Source: Daphnia pulex
Taxonomy: Eukaryota; Arthropoda; Branchiopoda; Diplostraca; Daphniidae
Assembly (NCBI RefSeq): GCF_021134715.1
Contig: NC_060017.1
Coordinates: 5,580,001 to 5,644,000, forward strand
Direction of reading: 5' to 3'
Length of the DNA stretch: 64,000 nt
This document shows, one piece after another, positions 1 to 24,763 of this stretch (its first letter is position 1; each line of letters opens with the position of its first letter). A program made the position numbers and the translations under genes. A model generated the notes under the pieces. The model was not told where the DNA came from. It saw only the letters and a list, made by a program, of their open reading frames with translations, and did not search any database.

Positions 1-879
1 GTAGAAAAACAAGTAGCTGGGACTTTGTTGTTGTCGTTTTTTTTTCTTTAGCCCGTCGGTTCGGATGGTTGTGCACGCATGCGGAGCGAAACGACCGGAG
101 AGATAAGAGAAATGATTCCAAATGGCGACATATTGACGACCCTTTCTTTCCTACACATAACTTTTCTTTTCTTTCTTTAGTTTATTTTGCGCTGTTATTT
201 TTCAAAACATATCGAAGCTGTGAGGCTCTGACGCCCGTGATCAACGACATTGAAAAAGGGCGTTGGCCGGCAAATAAATGACACGTAACGGCGTGAAAAG
301 AAAAATTTCTAAAAAAAAAAAAGGAAAAAGAAATGTTTGGGGGGCGACAAAAAAAAAATAAAAATGTGGGCACAATTTATACAAAAATATCGGCGTGAAC
401 AACAACGGAAGGCGAGACGGAACACACGTGTAGGAGAAATTAGTTAAGGATGTTTTTAACCATCCGAGCGCAGTTTTTTTTTCGTTTTTTTTTGTAGACA
501 TTTTGTTTCTTATATTTTTTCGATTATGTTTAATCATTGAAATTGTCACGAAACGACAAACGACAACGGCGGCGCGAAATTGCAAAAAATAATCGAAACT
601 AAAAGGAAAAATTGTGTAAAGAAAGAAAATGTGTACCCAAAATAATTCCTCAAATCAACTATTGTTTTTGTTTTAGTGTGTTTGTTTGAAACTAACAAGG
701 CAATCATTCAACATCGGGAAGTGATTTTTGAAAAAAAAGAATTGAAATTATTCTTTTTTTGTTTGTTTTACAACAACCGTTCCCCATTTTGTGGATATGA
801 CCAGTTTGTTTTTGTTATTTAACGCGGATTCATTTCACATGTTTGCGCTGTTGCTGGCTGGCTGGATGGATAAAATCAA
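1..879. other. 3' flank of the FAM102/EEIG1-like gene
   Basis: AT-rich stretch with many A and T homopolymers, downstream (in gene direction) of the stop codon at 880-882. It should include the 3' UTR of the minus-strand gene. No coding exon, RNA gene or repeat family was recognised; open frames here look like chance. Confidence 0.5.
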
Positions 880-9045
<8,166 letters not shown>

Positions 9046-11833
9046 ATGCCAATTCAAGCTCCTCAGTGGACTGAATTCCTTTCTTGTCCCATCTGCCGTC
9101 ACGAATTCGACCGTGTCCAGCGTCAACCCATCAGCCTCGCATGTGGACATACACTCTGCAAGGTATATTAGTCATCTCCTCATCCTCAATTCAAACTAAT
9201 TTGTTTTAAATTCTCCTTTATAGACATGTCTTTCGAAGCTGCACCGCCGACAATGTCCATTTGACCAAAGCAGTGTCAGCATCGAAGCTGAAGACTTGCC
9301 AGTCAACACAGCCCTTTTACAACTCATCTCGCCATCTGGTATCCACCACAATGGCGACCATAACGAAGAAAATCATCATGACGATCAAGACCAATCAATG
9401 GAGGAAGAAGTGCAGTCGTCGACGACGCTCCTCTCATCTTTGGACAAGGACCAATGGCAGTTGTATCGCTCCAGTCGTCGCTGCGTCGAGGAGCTGGCCC
9501 TGTTCTTGAAGATTAGTGGAGGCGTGCCACTCCTATCACGACCGATGCAACGCAAATTGGTGACTTTGATTACTTGCCAACTGGCCGAATCAGAAGGACG
9601 GGCCAGAGCTGTTCGTGCAGCTCGATCCTTGGGCGAACGCACCGTCACCGAACTCATATTGCAACATCAGAATCCGCAACAACTTTCAGCTAATCTTTGG
9701 GCTGCCGTTCGGGCTAGAGGCTGCCAGTTTCTTGGCCCGGCCATGCAAGAAGAAGTCTTGAGGCTTGTTCTCCTCGCCTTGGAAGATGGATCGGCTTTGT
9801 CACGTAAAGTTCTTGTCATGTTCGTCGTCCAGCGACTTGAACCTCATTTCCCACAAGCATCCAAGACTAGCATTGGTCACGTTGTCCAGCTACTTTACCG
9901 TGCCTCCTGTTTCAAAGGTACTTATAACTCATCCTAATTTATTAATCAAACAATAGTTAATTTGTTTTCTCATCCAGTGTCTAAAAGAGAGGGCGATTCG
10001 TCATTGATGCAATTGAAAGATGAATTTAGGACTTACGATTCTCTTCGACGAGAACACGACGCCCAGATTGTGCAGATCGCCACCGAAGCCGGACTAAGGA
10101 TCGCCCCCGATCAATGGTCGTCGTTACTGTACGGCGATTCGGCCCACAAATCGCACATGCAAAGCATCATAGACAAATTACAGACCCCCCAGTCATTTGG
10201 CCAATCAGTGCAGGAACTGGTCATCGCCCTGCAGCGTACAGGTGATCCGCACAACCTGTCCAATTTACGACCTAGTCTGGAGCTTCTTGCCGCTCTCGAT
10301 CCTTGTCCCGATGCCACTCTTCCCAGCTGGGCAGAATGCGACGGGGCTCTGGAAGCGGCCCGGATGACTGTTCGAGGTTTGATTGATTTCGTCTCTTCAC
10401 ACGGCGGAGGCGGCCGATCCAACGGCCGACAGTCTGAGCAAGCCGCCCACGGATCGCATGGCATCAAGTACAAAACCAGTTTGTGTCGCGATCTTCTTCG
10501 TGGTGGCTGCCCCCGTGGATCCAATTGCACTTTCGCCCACTCGGAAGAAGAGCTGGACCGGTATCGATCCCGTCACCGAAAGAATTCCGGCAAACTGAGA
10601 AACGGAACTGGCGAAGGAGGAAGTTTAGGGTCTCAAGAAAATTTGGTGGTGGGTGTAGACGCCGGCGGAATCGCCATGATCACCGAAACGGACCCAACCA
10701 GCTTTTACTACAATCCAGCACCTGCGGACGGCACAGCCCCCATGATGAGCCGTGGTCGTCCCAACTACGCCGGCCCGCCTTACACTGCCGCACACGTCCC
10801 ATTTCGTTCGCGCGGACATTATGGAGCTAGTGCCTATCCGACTCCGCCGCCACCAACCTACGGTGCTGGACCGCATCTCTACGGAGCGCCTTCGATTCCG
10901 CCTCAACCCGAGTACGGAATGCAGGCACCAATGGCTGACTATCCAAGTCGGCCCATCGAAACTGCTCGCTTGATTCCCTCTCTGGCCAGTCAAAGTTTGG
11001 GCGTTTTGCAGAGTCGAAAGCAAGAAATTTTAGATCAACTTGAGAAAATTGGCACTGCCACCAACAGCAGCAGTAGTCAAAATTATTCCATCTGGAATGG
11101 ACGGGCGGCGGCAGCAGCAGCCGCTGCTGCTGCAGCTGGAACTACTTCAGGTTATGGCCGGGCGGATGGGTTGTTTGACGATGATTTCATCCCGTTTGGC
11201 GCACCCCTTTGCAGCAAGTACGGCCCTATATCACGTCTTTCGAGGATCATCCCTCGGCAATCCAATCCCATCCAGGCGACTTCTGCATTTGGCCATTCGC
11301 TCATTTCGACCCCGATGAAGCGAACGCCGTTAAGTTCCACTGGACGCGACTTGGATGACTGGACCGAAGGCCAAGATGAAGACGACGCTGATGGTGGGCA
11401 AGAACCTAACGGTGACTCCGCACCGCCAGCTGCTGAACCGGTTCGCGATTTCTACGTGGAGTCGGAACGGATGAAATACGAGCTGGAATTAATCAAGCAG
11501 CAAATTGACGAACTGAAAATGGCTACCCGTGAAGCTTCTATAGGTTGTATGACGGAAGGTCGCCAGCGTTTATCGCGTGAGCTCCATTTGATCGAAGAAA
11601 ACATCCGCGAGAAGGAGCGTCAGCTTCGATTGACGCAACGCAAACGCCGCAATGTGGCCACTCCGGTCCACGGGAAGGCCCCCATCGACTGGGATGTGAA
11701 ATTCTTCAACGGTTTCAACGATCCCTTGGTAGGGACCGTTACCACAACGGGTGACGACGAGGATACAGGAATCGCAAACGGTATGAGGGAGCTGGAACTT
11801 CGTCTCCAGCATGATTTGGAGGAACAAGAATAA
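9046..11833 (+). CDS. RC3H1: Roquin, RING/ROQ/CCCH RNA-binding E3 ligase
   Basis: Three exons (9046-9162, 9224-9917, 9978-11833) give 888 codons plus stop. The N-terminus [18 protein letters not shown] starts a C3HC4 RING (CPIC at 14-17, CGHTLC, CPFD). The ROQ region is highly conserved (VLSRPMQ-like block, [67 protein letters not shown]). A CCCH zinc finger follows near residue 436 ([19 protein letters not shown], spacing C-x7-C-x5-C-x3-H, one residue shorter than the usual first gap). The C-terminal half is Pro/Gly/Tyr-rich with an Ala run near residue 650 and a charged helical segment before the end. Roquins bind stem-loop decay elements in mRNA 3' UTRs and recruit the CCR4-NOT deadenylase. 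The start matches family N-termini exactly. Confidence 0.96.
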
Positions 11834-12600
11834 TGAAGAAGAAAAATTGACGTTTTGTGCAGTTCACAAACAAAACATTTGAGTGGTTGTTTTTTCAACG
11901 AAGTGCTACGTTTCCTCATTTTTTTTTTCCAAACTTCTTTCCTAATTTCACAGACCTGATCCCTGTAGGATCATTTTTGACAATTCGTACACTTTCACCC
12001 AAATGTCATAATTGTGTTATCACCCCCCCTCCCCCCGCGTAATTACGTCTTGAAAACTATACAAATCCTTACATGAGTCTTCTCTCTTCACATGTGTGTT
12101 ACGGTCAATATTTCTCTGCATTATATTAATGCGAATCGTTACGACGGCATTGGCGGACTGTGGCAGAGTTATATAGACACTTTCTTTTTTTCTCCTTTAT
12201 TCGCGAGAACCCACACTCGGACGTCGCTCTCCTCACAATTGTCTGACCTAACCGATTCACATATTCGTTACAAGAAAAACCAATTTAGTTATTTTTCATC
12301 CACCTTTCGGCTATTGTATTTTGCTCCCCTATGGCTCTATACTTTTATTCGATTTTCTTAATTCGTGTCAGGATTTCACTAGTTAACAAGAAAAAAGAAA
12401 CGAGTATGGAAATTACTGTAGCCTTAAAGATTCCGGAATGTTAATTCCCCTTTTTCACCTTAACGCGATTGAACGCATCGTGGGTGTATATCGCAATCTT
12501 TAATTCTTTTCTTTCAAATGCATCTGTGGTTTATCGTCTTTTGCGTGTGTAACAAGACGTGCTTGATAAATAATTTTCGAATAATGAAAATACACAAATC
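11834..12600. other. 3' flank of roquin
   Basis: Probable roquin 3' UTR and spacer, AT-rich with T and C runs (CCCCCC near 12025). No coding exon seen. No canonical AATAAA was found for roquin; GATAAA near 12565 is a possible variant. Confidence 0.4.
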
Positions 12601-13468
12601 AAATCGTCATTTCATTTTATTTATTATTTCTTACAAATTTTAGACACAACAATCGGCAATATAAGGATTCCACCTGCAAACAAGAAAATCTATAAGTAAC
12701 TTTGAAAAAACACAAAATGTGTTATCAATATTTAACAGCCTCAGAAAGTGATTGGTGGTCAAGGCTGTCGTCATTCAAACAGTCAAGAGTAGCAAATATA
12801 GGTTCCATCATTTACAAAACAAAGTTACTTAAAATAAACTAAAGCCAATACCTTCAGAGGCAGTTTGATTGCCGCAGACAACAGCTCCTAAAAATGAAAG
12901 GATACGACGAAATTAAATACCATGTCATGCAACTAACAATTGGAAAAACAATTAATATGCCTCAGATCGGCAAATTATTTATATCTTCCTTTGTTTCAGA
13001 TGATTATAATAATCATCATAAAATTGCACGTTTCTGGCACACGACCAAGAGTAAAATAATCACCTCCACGACGAACTTCTGGCCACACCTGCAGAAATAA
13101 AAAGACTACTGTAAAATCAACAACAACCAAAGAAACATAATTTTCTAAATAGTAAATCAGATCGCAATATCTTCCTTAGATTCAGATGACCTATGCTAGA
13201 TTATCATCATTTAAAATTATAAAATAGGAATTCATCAAATCAACCCACCTTCAATGATGGAGCAAATCCAGGCAAAGGCAGCTGTCAATTCACTAACCTG
13301 CAAGAAATGAAACTGGTTTACTACAAGAAACACAACCACCATACTTGAGCTCACTATGACAAAATTGGTCAGTTAGAGCTAATACATGCTTCCTCCACAA
13401 TAAATGTCAGGAATAATTTTGGATCATCATGAAAATTTTTTTACAATGATTAAACATGCATGCTTACA
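12601..13468 (-). other. Spliced, apparently non-coding tail downstream of the METTL6 stop
   Basis: On the minus strand a donor (GATGAT|GTAAGC) lies one base after the METTL6 stop. It is followed by four small blocks bounded by good acceptor and donor signals: 13297-13249, 13088-13064, 12887-12852, and a terminal block from 12673 ending near overlapping AATAAA signals (TTTATT on the plus strand near 12617). Joined, they give no frame longer than a few tens of codons. The simplest reading is a spliced 3' UTR or alternative 3' exons of METTL6; a separate small gene is possible. Confidence 0.45.
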
Positions 13469-14503
13469 TCATCTCTTGATGAATTTCCCTTGAACAAAGA
13501 CCCGCGGTTCGTCCACGCCTTCCTTTTTGTTTACCGTTCTCCTGTTCACATAATGGCAACTGGAAACGTCAAATCCGGCGTCGGCCACTAAGTTTGTTAG
13601 GCGCTCAACAGAAAAGAAATACGACCTACAGAAATAAAATATTTTAGAATAATGTATACATAAAATAGTAAGACAATGAAATTTACCTTGTACCATCCTG
13701 CCTAACATAAAAATTGTCCCCAATCTTGTTTCCCCTTCCAAAGCGAAGTTGGGCCATATCATAAAGACCATAGTCTCGAAATACCAAGACCCCACCAGGC
13801 TTAAGAATAGCAGAAGCTGAGTGCAGAGCTTGTTGGAATTTGTCTGGGTGAATGGCTGAAAGAACGAAGATGAGGCTCACCACATCAACCAACTCCGGAA
13901 TATTATCCTCCAATCTAGAATTGCCAAAAGAAAAAGGTTAATGTGGAAAAATTTATGGAAAAGTCTTTCTTATTAAAGCAAAGTATCAGATAGGGGCGAA
14001 AGACTAAATGCCAATTTCCTGCACTGTCATTAGGACAAAGTTGTGTCATCACATTTAATCAAAAAATAATACAATTTGAATAATTCTCACCTGTCTTTTG
14101 TAATGTCACAGACAAAAACTTTCATCCTCTCTTCATTAAATCTGAGATCACCCTTGACGAACTCAACCGCCCTCGGGGAAAAGTCGCAGCCGTAAATGTA
14201 GAGGTTAGCATTTTCTTCCAATAACGGAAACAGGAAATTTCCGACTCCACACCCGATTTCTAGAAGAGTTTTCTTGGTATCACCATCGATTCCGACCAAC
14301 AGCTCAAACTCTCGAGTAGTCCAATGACGATCCCGGAAAAACCTCGTATCATTCCTCTTGTAAAATAGGTCCCAATTCTTTTGAGCTTCGGCTTCTAGCT
14401 TCGATCTCTTGAATTCGGATACAACAGTCTCATCTTGTTTCTTCAATCTGTTCTCTTCTTCTTCTGTCAAGACTCGATGTGTGTTCGAGGCAATGCCCTC
14501 CAT
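13469..14503 (-). CDS. METTL6: METTL6, tRNA N3-methylcytidine methyltransferase
   Basis: Three coding exons (14503-14091, 13914-13687, 13625-13469) encode 265 residues, close to the ~280 of animal METTL6. Conserved blocks in order: [29 protein letters not shown]-binding motif [65 protein letters not shown] and NKKEG...PRVFVQGKF near the end. The family methylates C32 of serine tRNAs to m3C, helped by seryl-tRNA synthetase. The chosen start gives an N-terminus collinear with vertebrate METTL6. An upstream exon (ending 14667) carries an ATG whose frame overlaps this start. The stop is followed at once by a splice donor, so transcripts may have a spliced 3' UTR. Confidence 0.93.
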
Positions 14504-14679
14504 GACGGAACGACACGTGGGATCTTCATCCCCACTAGACACGACTGCACATCTAAGCAAAACATATCCATGAAAATCATAAACATCCAAATACATACAT
14601 TTACAAATAATATTCCGCTTTCACACAATTATACAAAGCGTTTAAAGGCGTTTAAACAAAACTTACCAGATTTCTCCAT
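14467..14679 (-). promoter_or_regulatory. Overlapping upstream ORF of METTL6
   Basis: A 5' exon (14679 down to 14667, ATGGAGAAATCTG|GTAAGT) spliced to the acceptor at 14552 opens a 32-codon frame. It is out of phase with METTL6 and ends at 14467, inside the METTL6 coding region. If this exon is used, ribosomes starting at the first ATG would terminate after the METTL6 start, which would lower METTL6 translation. Role inferred from sequence only. Confidence 0.4.
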
Positions 14680-15618
14680 GATGAACAAAGTCTACTCGCA
14701 TTAAAAGACGAATTCAAATTCAGTACTCTTGCTTCGGCTTTCAGGGCTTTTATAGAGAAACAGAAAGTCGTTCAACTAAGGCCTCTGGCACTCTGGGGGG
14801 GGGGTCAGCGTTGCCAATATGATTCTTTTTGTTCCTATGGTTCGCGCACAGGAGAGTAATTTTTCATGATTCAAAATATCTCTTCCTTTAGGCAGTTCTT
14901 GTTGGAAAAAAAATTTACTTTCGTTTTTTGTAGCGGAAGCGGCAGACAAAATTAATTGAAAGTTACACTTGTTATTAGTTTTCTTGTATTTGACTCCAGA
15001 GAAAGTAGAGATAGAATCTTTGGTCAAGGGCCAATTGCCAAACACAGCATCAATGTATTGATCCAACATCCAACTGAAGCTAAGCCATTTCTTAAACACT
15101 TAATTTAGATTTAGAAAGATGAAATTTAATTTAATCAAAATTTTATCAATGAAATCAGGATACAGGCTTTGCCCTACGTTCTTGCAGTTAATTTCTGAAT
15201 GATGTACAAAATGTAACGAAACTGCTAAAGGGTTTAAACTTAAATAATAACAAATCTAAATTGCATCGAACAATGGTTTACTTTATTCAACGATGACCGC
15301 TTCCGTTAGAAAATGGTAAAGCTGAGAAGGGTCATTCTACTTTTTCTAGAAAACAACGCTCGTTCGCGCTACGCTTCATGCGCAACAAAAAATATTAAAC
15401 CACGAACGAGAAACAACCAATCAGCAAGAGTTTTACTTGCCGCATCTGACCAATCCGAACATTCCAAGTGCCGCATTTTACCAAAAGAATTTTCCTTTTA
15501 CGTTAATTTCGAGAACCTTGTCACTTCACCACGGAACGGCATCCTTGTTAGGCCTTTCTGCGCGAAGATTTTCTAAATTTCCTTTCGTTCCAATTTCATT
15601 CCAACTTAATTAACCAAG
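14680..15618. other. Divergent promoter region METTL6 / alpha-tubulin
   Basis: About 0.9 kb between the first METTL6 exon and the tubulin start codon. A run of nine G lies near 14797. No recognisable coding exon; short minus-strand open frames at 14776-15099 look like chance. The tubulin leader ends with AACCAAGATG, a reasonable initiation context. Confidence 0.4.
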
Positions 15619-17602
<1,984 letters not shown>

Positions 17603-18121
17603 AGAATCTGGATCCTGATCTTTCTGCATTCTGAAATTTGCATGCTTCTTATACGATTTGTTGTGCGAATTTTACTTCACTGCTAATAGCCTCTACTCCA
17701 TTATTTGCCCAAGCTTTTCAATACAGGCATTTGAAAATCTAGCTGCTTTTGTTACCAGTTTTAACAGTCAGATAATATCACAAGTTATGTAGAAACACCC
17801 CTTACATCCGTCAACACCTGACACTTGGAAATGAAACTCAAACCGTGGGCAAGCCTTACAAGGCTCTGTTACAAGGTTGCTGTCTGAAGGGTACTGATGG
17901 AGCGGTTGTATTCTTGGCAAGTTAACAAAGAAATGCTTATCGTGAAGTTTTCAACCAGTTATTTTGTTAACTCTGTTTCAAATCAACAACAGCAGTACAG
18001 CCGAAATTGATGGGAATGATGAAGCGCAGAGTTGTCGAATTAGTTTTATTGCGCATTTTGAAAGAATCAAACAAATCGAACTATAAAAAACCGCGAATTT
18101 GATTTAAGAATTTTCCTAATA
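17603..18121. other. Convergent 3' region of alpha-tubulin and TRC8-like copy A
   Basis: Holds the tubulin 3' UTR and, on the opposite strand, the end of the TRC8-like gene. TTTATT at 18045-18050 on the plus strand reads AATAAA on the minus strand and is a likely poly(A) signal for the latter. Nothing else recognised. Confidence 0.5.
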
Positions 18122-20618
18122 TCAATCGATACTCGAATTTTCTGAAGGATCCGAGTCGTCGTGCGAGGGACTCAATTCTGGCCACAAAGTTTGATGACAC
18201 ATAGGGCAACGATCTTGAACATACAGCCTAGAAAAAAAATATTAAAATGAATACAAATTAAGAGCCCAACAACTAATAAATGTTTACCATTTGCGGAGAC
18301 AAACGGCGTGATAGTAATGCCTGCACGGGGTGACTTTGATTAATACCTAATAAGGTAAATTGTGATAAGAATTCGTCAAATGAAAAGGCGTTTGTAGCTA
18401 GTAGGCCTACTTACTTTGTTTCCTCGATTGTTTTTCAGGTGATTAAAACAAATAGCACAAACATCATCAATTTCCATGTGTTCTTCAACTGATTGGAGGG
18501 TAGCAATTTTACAAACAGCTATTCTCCGTTTCTGGTAAATCTCCCATCCCCTTAGCGCTTCATCCCAGAAAAAGGAAAGGTTAAAGTACCCGTGCAGTCC
18601 AAACAGGATTGCACGACAAGTACCGCCACTTTCCAAAATCAGCGCGATTCCCGAATTGATCATCATGACTAATCCAATTACATATTCGATGACACGCCCA
18701 ACGAACCTAGGGGAAGAATTCAATTCAAGAGTTATATCCATCACCAAGACGACTAAACGTTCACGAAATACTTGATGCGGTAAACGTGATCATCCAATTT
18801 GTCCCATAATTCCTGATGCCTTGCGTCTACTAAGAAGACAATGTAGAGAGCCAAAGATATGGCGATTTTGCATAGAGCCTCAACGCTAAATCCGCTGACG
18901 GCTAATAACCAGGTACTTATTGAATGTGTGGTCCACAGCACATAAAGACCACTTAATAACGCTAAGGTTAACGATCCGCTAACCAATAGCGCTCTTGCGT
19001 GTCGTTTAAAATCCAGGTTGGCACTGTATAAGGAAGCCGTAAAATGTAAAATTGATATCCGATTAAAATGATCTTTCTACTCTACCTGGCGGCAAGAGAC
19101 ATCAAGACTGTATCGACTGAAGTGTAGGTAAAATGTAAAAAACATGTAGTTATGAGTACTAAAATCCGCATGAGGCGAACAATGCGGGAAGCTGGTTTTA
19201 ATGTGCTTAATCCGTATTGAAATGAAAAAATTACGAATAAGGTGGCTGCAAGTGGTCCGATATGAGTCGATCTCTCACCAGGTATTTGCATAAACTCTTG
19301 GCTCTTTATATAGACCTACAGTATAACATATACACAAATGTAAAAGTAAAAATCTGGTTGCGTTAAAATTTACAGGTAATCTAATTACCTTGGCACAAAT
19401 ACATGAGAAAACTGAAGCCATGCCCAATAGTGCCGGCAAAGTTTCACATCCGCGAACCATCACAATTTTCAGTAGTGTTTTAAGACTTTCGACATCAGTC
19501 CATGCCAATTCGGATGAGGCCAAATAGATGTAGATGTGGATTCCGCAACGCATTAGCCAAAAACTGCGGAATATTAGCGGAATATTCAAACGAAGCCATT
19601 CTGATTCGAAGAAAGCCAAAATTCCATCATTTCTGATACCCCAAATGATATGCGCAATTTGTCCATTCACCACTTTGCACACCTAATAATTAATAAAAAA
19701 TTAGTAACAGACTCTGTGATTGCTAAATTATAAAATTAGCCTACGTACTAAATTATAATTCATCAAACCAACACTGATATAATGGGCTACGAGGAGATAA
19801 TAGCACCTTTGTATGACAGTGTCCATTGGTAATAAAGTGGTAAAACTGGGTAATAAAAAACAAAGCCCCAATGTTCCCTGCAGCCAACTGTTATTGATTG
19901 GCGGATACTGACAAAAAAAAAGATATGCGATTGCCAAAAATATTTGGAGCGCAAGGTTACCAACAACATCTGTCAACACCGTCAAGGCTGTTAATGCATC
20001 GAAAGCAGTTCCGTCAAGATTCAAAATTGCTCCAAAAGATGCGGTGGAAGAAGCCGATGACAAATGGTTGAAAACTTTTAGATTGAGATTTCGGCTCAGA
20101 ACCACCATTGAGATAGATAGCAAAAATGAATATAATTTGATAAGATGTTGCGTCCATAATGTCAAAGCAAACATAGAAACACACGAAGCTGAAAAGTAAA
20201 AGTTTATGATTAAAACTCATGGCATACAAAAGTAATGGTATATTCTACCTGTGAATAAGGTAATTATCTGCAGGAGAAGTCCGCAAGATCCATTACATCC
20301 TTCAAGGCCAACATCAAGGAAATTGGAGAGCGTCGTTGAAACGTTAAATTCTATCACATTAATAGCATTTTGATTCAACTTTGGGAACATGGAAGAATTA
20401 TACATGTCAACTAAAGAATGATGCGCTTCGTACAACAAAGTATGATATGACTCTCCCGTCACATCATCGAAATCAGATTCCTTGTGCAACGGAAGCAATG
20501 TACATGGATATATTCCAAGGTAAGCAATTCTAGACTGGAAGACTTCATCTAGCAAAAATAAAGCAGGAATCCTAATAAGTATGTCCATATAACTAGCAAG
20601 GACTTGTCTGGTGTCCAT
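18122..20618 (-). CDS. RNF139: TRC8/RNF139-family multi-pass membrane RING-H2 E3 ligase, copy A
   Basis: Eight exons (20618-20249, 20188-19749, 19682-19389, 19315-19086, 19023-18772, 18706-18415, 18346-18288, 18227-18122) give 680 residues. The first ~590 residues are a series of hydrophobic segments. A RING-H2 follows: DDVCAICFNHL, TPCRHYYHAVCLRKW, and DRCPMCHQTLW. This layout is that of TRC8 (RNF139)/RNF145, ER membrane ligases acting in ER-associated degradation and sterol-linked turnover of HMG-CoA reductase and related proteins. The tail is short and acidic. It is a clear paralog of the gene at 31.8-34.7 kb: all seven intron phases are the same, and so is total length. Whether it is nearer RNF139 or RNF145 cannot be settled by eye. 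Confidence 0.9.
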
Positions 20619-21818
20619 GTCGAATGATTTCTTCTTTAAACACTTTCACTGAACGTTTACTGATGGATCCAGATTTTCCGAATTAATGCGCTTGGATGCC
20701 ATCATCCGAAATCCCGACCGCATAGCAACAACAATGAAACAACACTACCAAGTAGTTCTAATGTATATCCACCATTTCTCCTTGGTAGCTGCTGGGAAAT
20801 TGAAGCAGTGCATTTTTGAGGTTGTTTGTTAAGTTTGTTTTTTATTCTTTACTTTGGAGCTATACACAGAACACGATAGGGTGATACATATCTAGAAACC
20901 GGAATGCGCGGTATAAACCGGTTCTACAAACTCCACCTTTAGCCTCAGGTACTTTCCAGCCATTGACGATTCTGGTTCGCTTGAGAGAAAAATTCCGAGA
21001 GACTTTCATACGAAAATTTTCTTGGTCAGTTCGGTTTATTATTTGAAAACGAATCAAGAACCGATCGATATCGAACAAAAGATCGTGTTTCAAAGTATAG
21101 AAAACGGTCAGACTTTGGCTAAATTAGAAACTAACTTCTGAGTCCTTAGAGTTTGAAAGACCACTGAGAAGTTCCGATTGAAACGAAAATTCGGTTGAAA
21201 ATCAAAACCCAATTGAAATATTTATCATTAACCACATCCTACTTTGAAGGAAACTGGTCGATGTGGTCAAGGGATAGCACAAATAAATAGGTCACGTAAT
21301 ATAATAGATCATATTCCTATCTCTATCTCAAACCCCCAGTTGTTTAAAAATGAAAATGCACGCACGTAAAAGAAGTGTCAAAATTACCCGCCATTTTTCC
21401 ATGTAACCGTGTCGACTAGGTGCACAGGATTTTTAAAATGTATAAGAAGGTTGAAGTTAGTTAACAATAGTACCGTAGTTGATGATTATAAACGAAGAAA
21501 CATAAGCAAGACATAAATCTTAGTTTGAATGAAAATCCCAATTAAAAAAGCCACAAACAGATTTGTAAAGATCATTCACTCATGTATTACCCCTCCAGAT
21601 AAACTTCACAAAAACAGACAGAAAATGTTTCATCTCATTCACGCAAAATGAAAAATAATAAAATAAAATCAGGGACCAAGGGATAAGTTAATTTTTTATC
21701 CTATAAACAGACTCGAGAATTACGAAGTAGGACGCATCGACCTCCGCACACATTGGAAAATGATTCGAGCTCTCAAGAAAGTGTTTTTGTAGCAATTTTG
21801 TGTAAATTAGTTATTAGC
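20619..21818. other. Spacer between TRC8-like copy A and the BiP 3' end
   Basis: Contains the upstream region of TRC8-like copy A and the 3' UTR of BiP. AT-rich. No coding exon, RNA gene or clear repeat recognised; the open frame at 20860-21093 (-) has no recognisable domain. Confidence 0.4.
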
Positions 21819-24107
<2,289 letters not shown>

Positions 24108-24377
24108 TTTCAGTTTGTTACAAGAGGTGGTGTAGAAGAAATTAAACTCTGAAATCAAAAAGAATACTACGTCAGCACTTTTATCAAACGTGGCCAGGTG
24201 AATGAACTGCCGTGACACGACATAAAAGCCGGTGAGACAATATTTATGAAAAAACCAACTTCTACTTCACAAAAAAACTACACAAGCATCAATAAATCGA
24301 AAGATTACATATTGAAATAGACTTACTCAAACAATAAGACAAATACGAATATTGGACGAGGAAGAATTCGCAGGACT

Positions 24378-24763
24378 ATCTTATAACTTTTTACCGGTGT
24401 TGAGGTTGACGTTGTAATGACGTGAAATTGTTCTCGAGCAGATTATATGTAGAAGTCCACCAGAGGAGCCACTGCTCTATTCGAATGTGTTGGCCTTCTC
24501 TGATTGGTCCACGACAGAGAAAAAACATGTGTTGGACCAATAGGAAAAATAAGAGTAACAGAGAGAAAAAATCCTTTTTCTCAAATCTAACACTGCCACG
24601 CAGCTAATCATTTCATTGGCATTTAACTGACGAAATAATCTAATTTCAATATTCATACGATTGTTTTCATTGCCAGATATTTCAATTGATGACATCGATT
24701 TTGCTATTACAGCAGGATGTTGTGACTTGTGACGTTCGTTGTGACGTGGAGCCATGTCATTGG
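24378..24763 (-). promoter_or_regulatory. BiP promoter with ER-stress response elements
   Basis: A TATA-like box (TTATAAG on the minus strand, 24386-24380) lies before the 5' UTR exon. Upstream are an exact ERSE-II, ATTGGTCCACG (24503-24513, plus strand), and a near copy ATTGGTCCAAC (minus, 24541-24531). There is also an exact ERSE-I, CCAAT-N9-CCACG (minus, 24763-24745), and TGACGTG cores of ATF6/XBP1 type at 24418-24424 and 24742-24748, the latter overlapping ERSE-I. These are the elements through which ATF6, NF-Y and XBP1 raise BiP transcription during ER stress. The spacer is shared with SRP68, so both genes may be affected. Confidence 0.8.

Noticed and set aside
14667-14679. ATG in the first METTL6 exon as the true start
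   Set aside because: Splicing leaves it out of phase with the methyltransferase frame; the downstream ATG at 14503 gives a collinear N-terminus.
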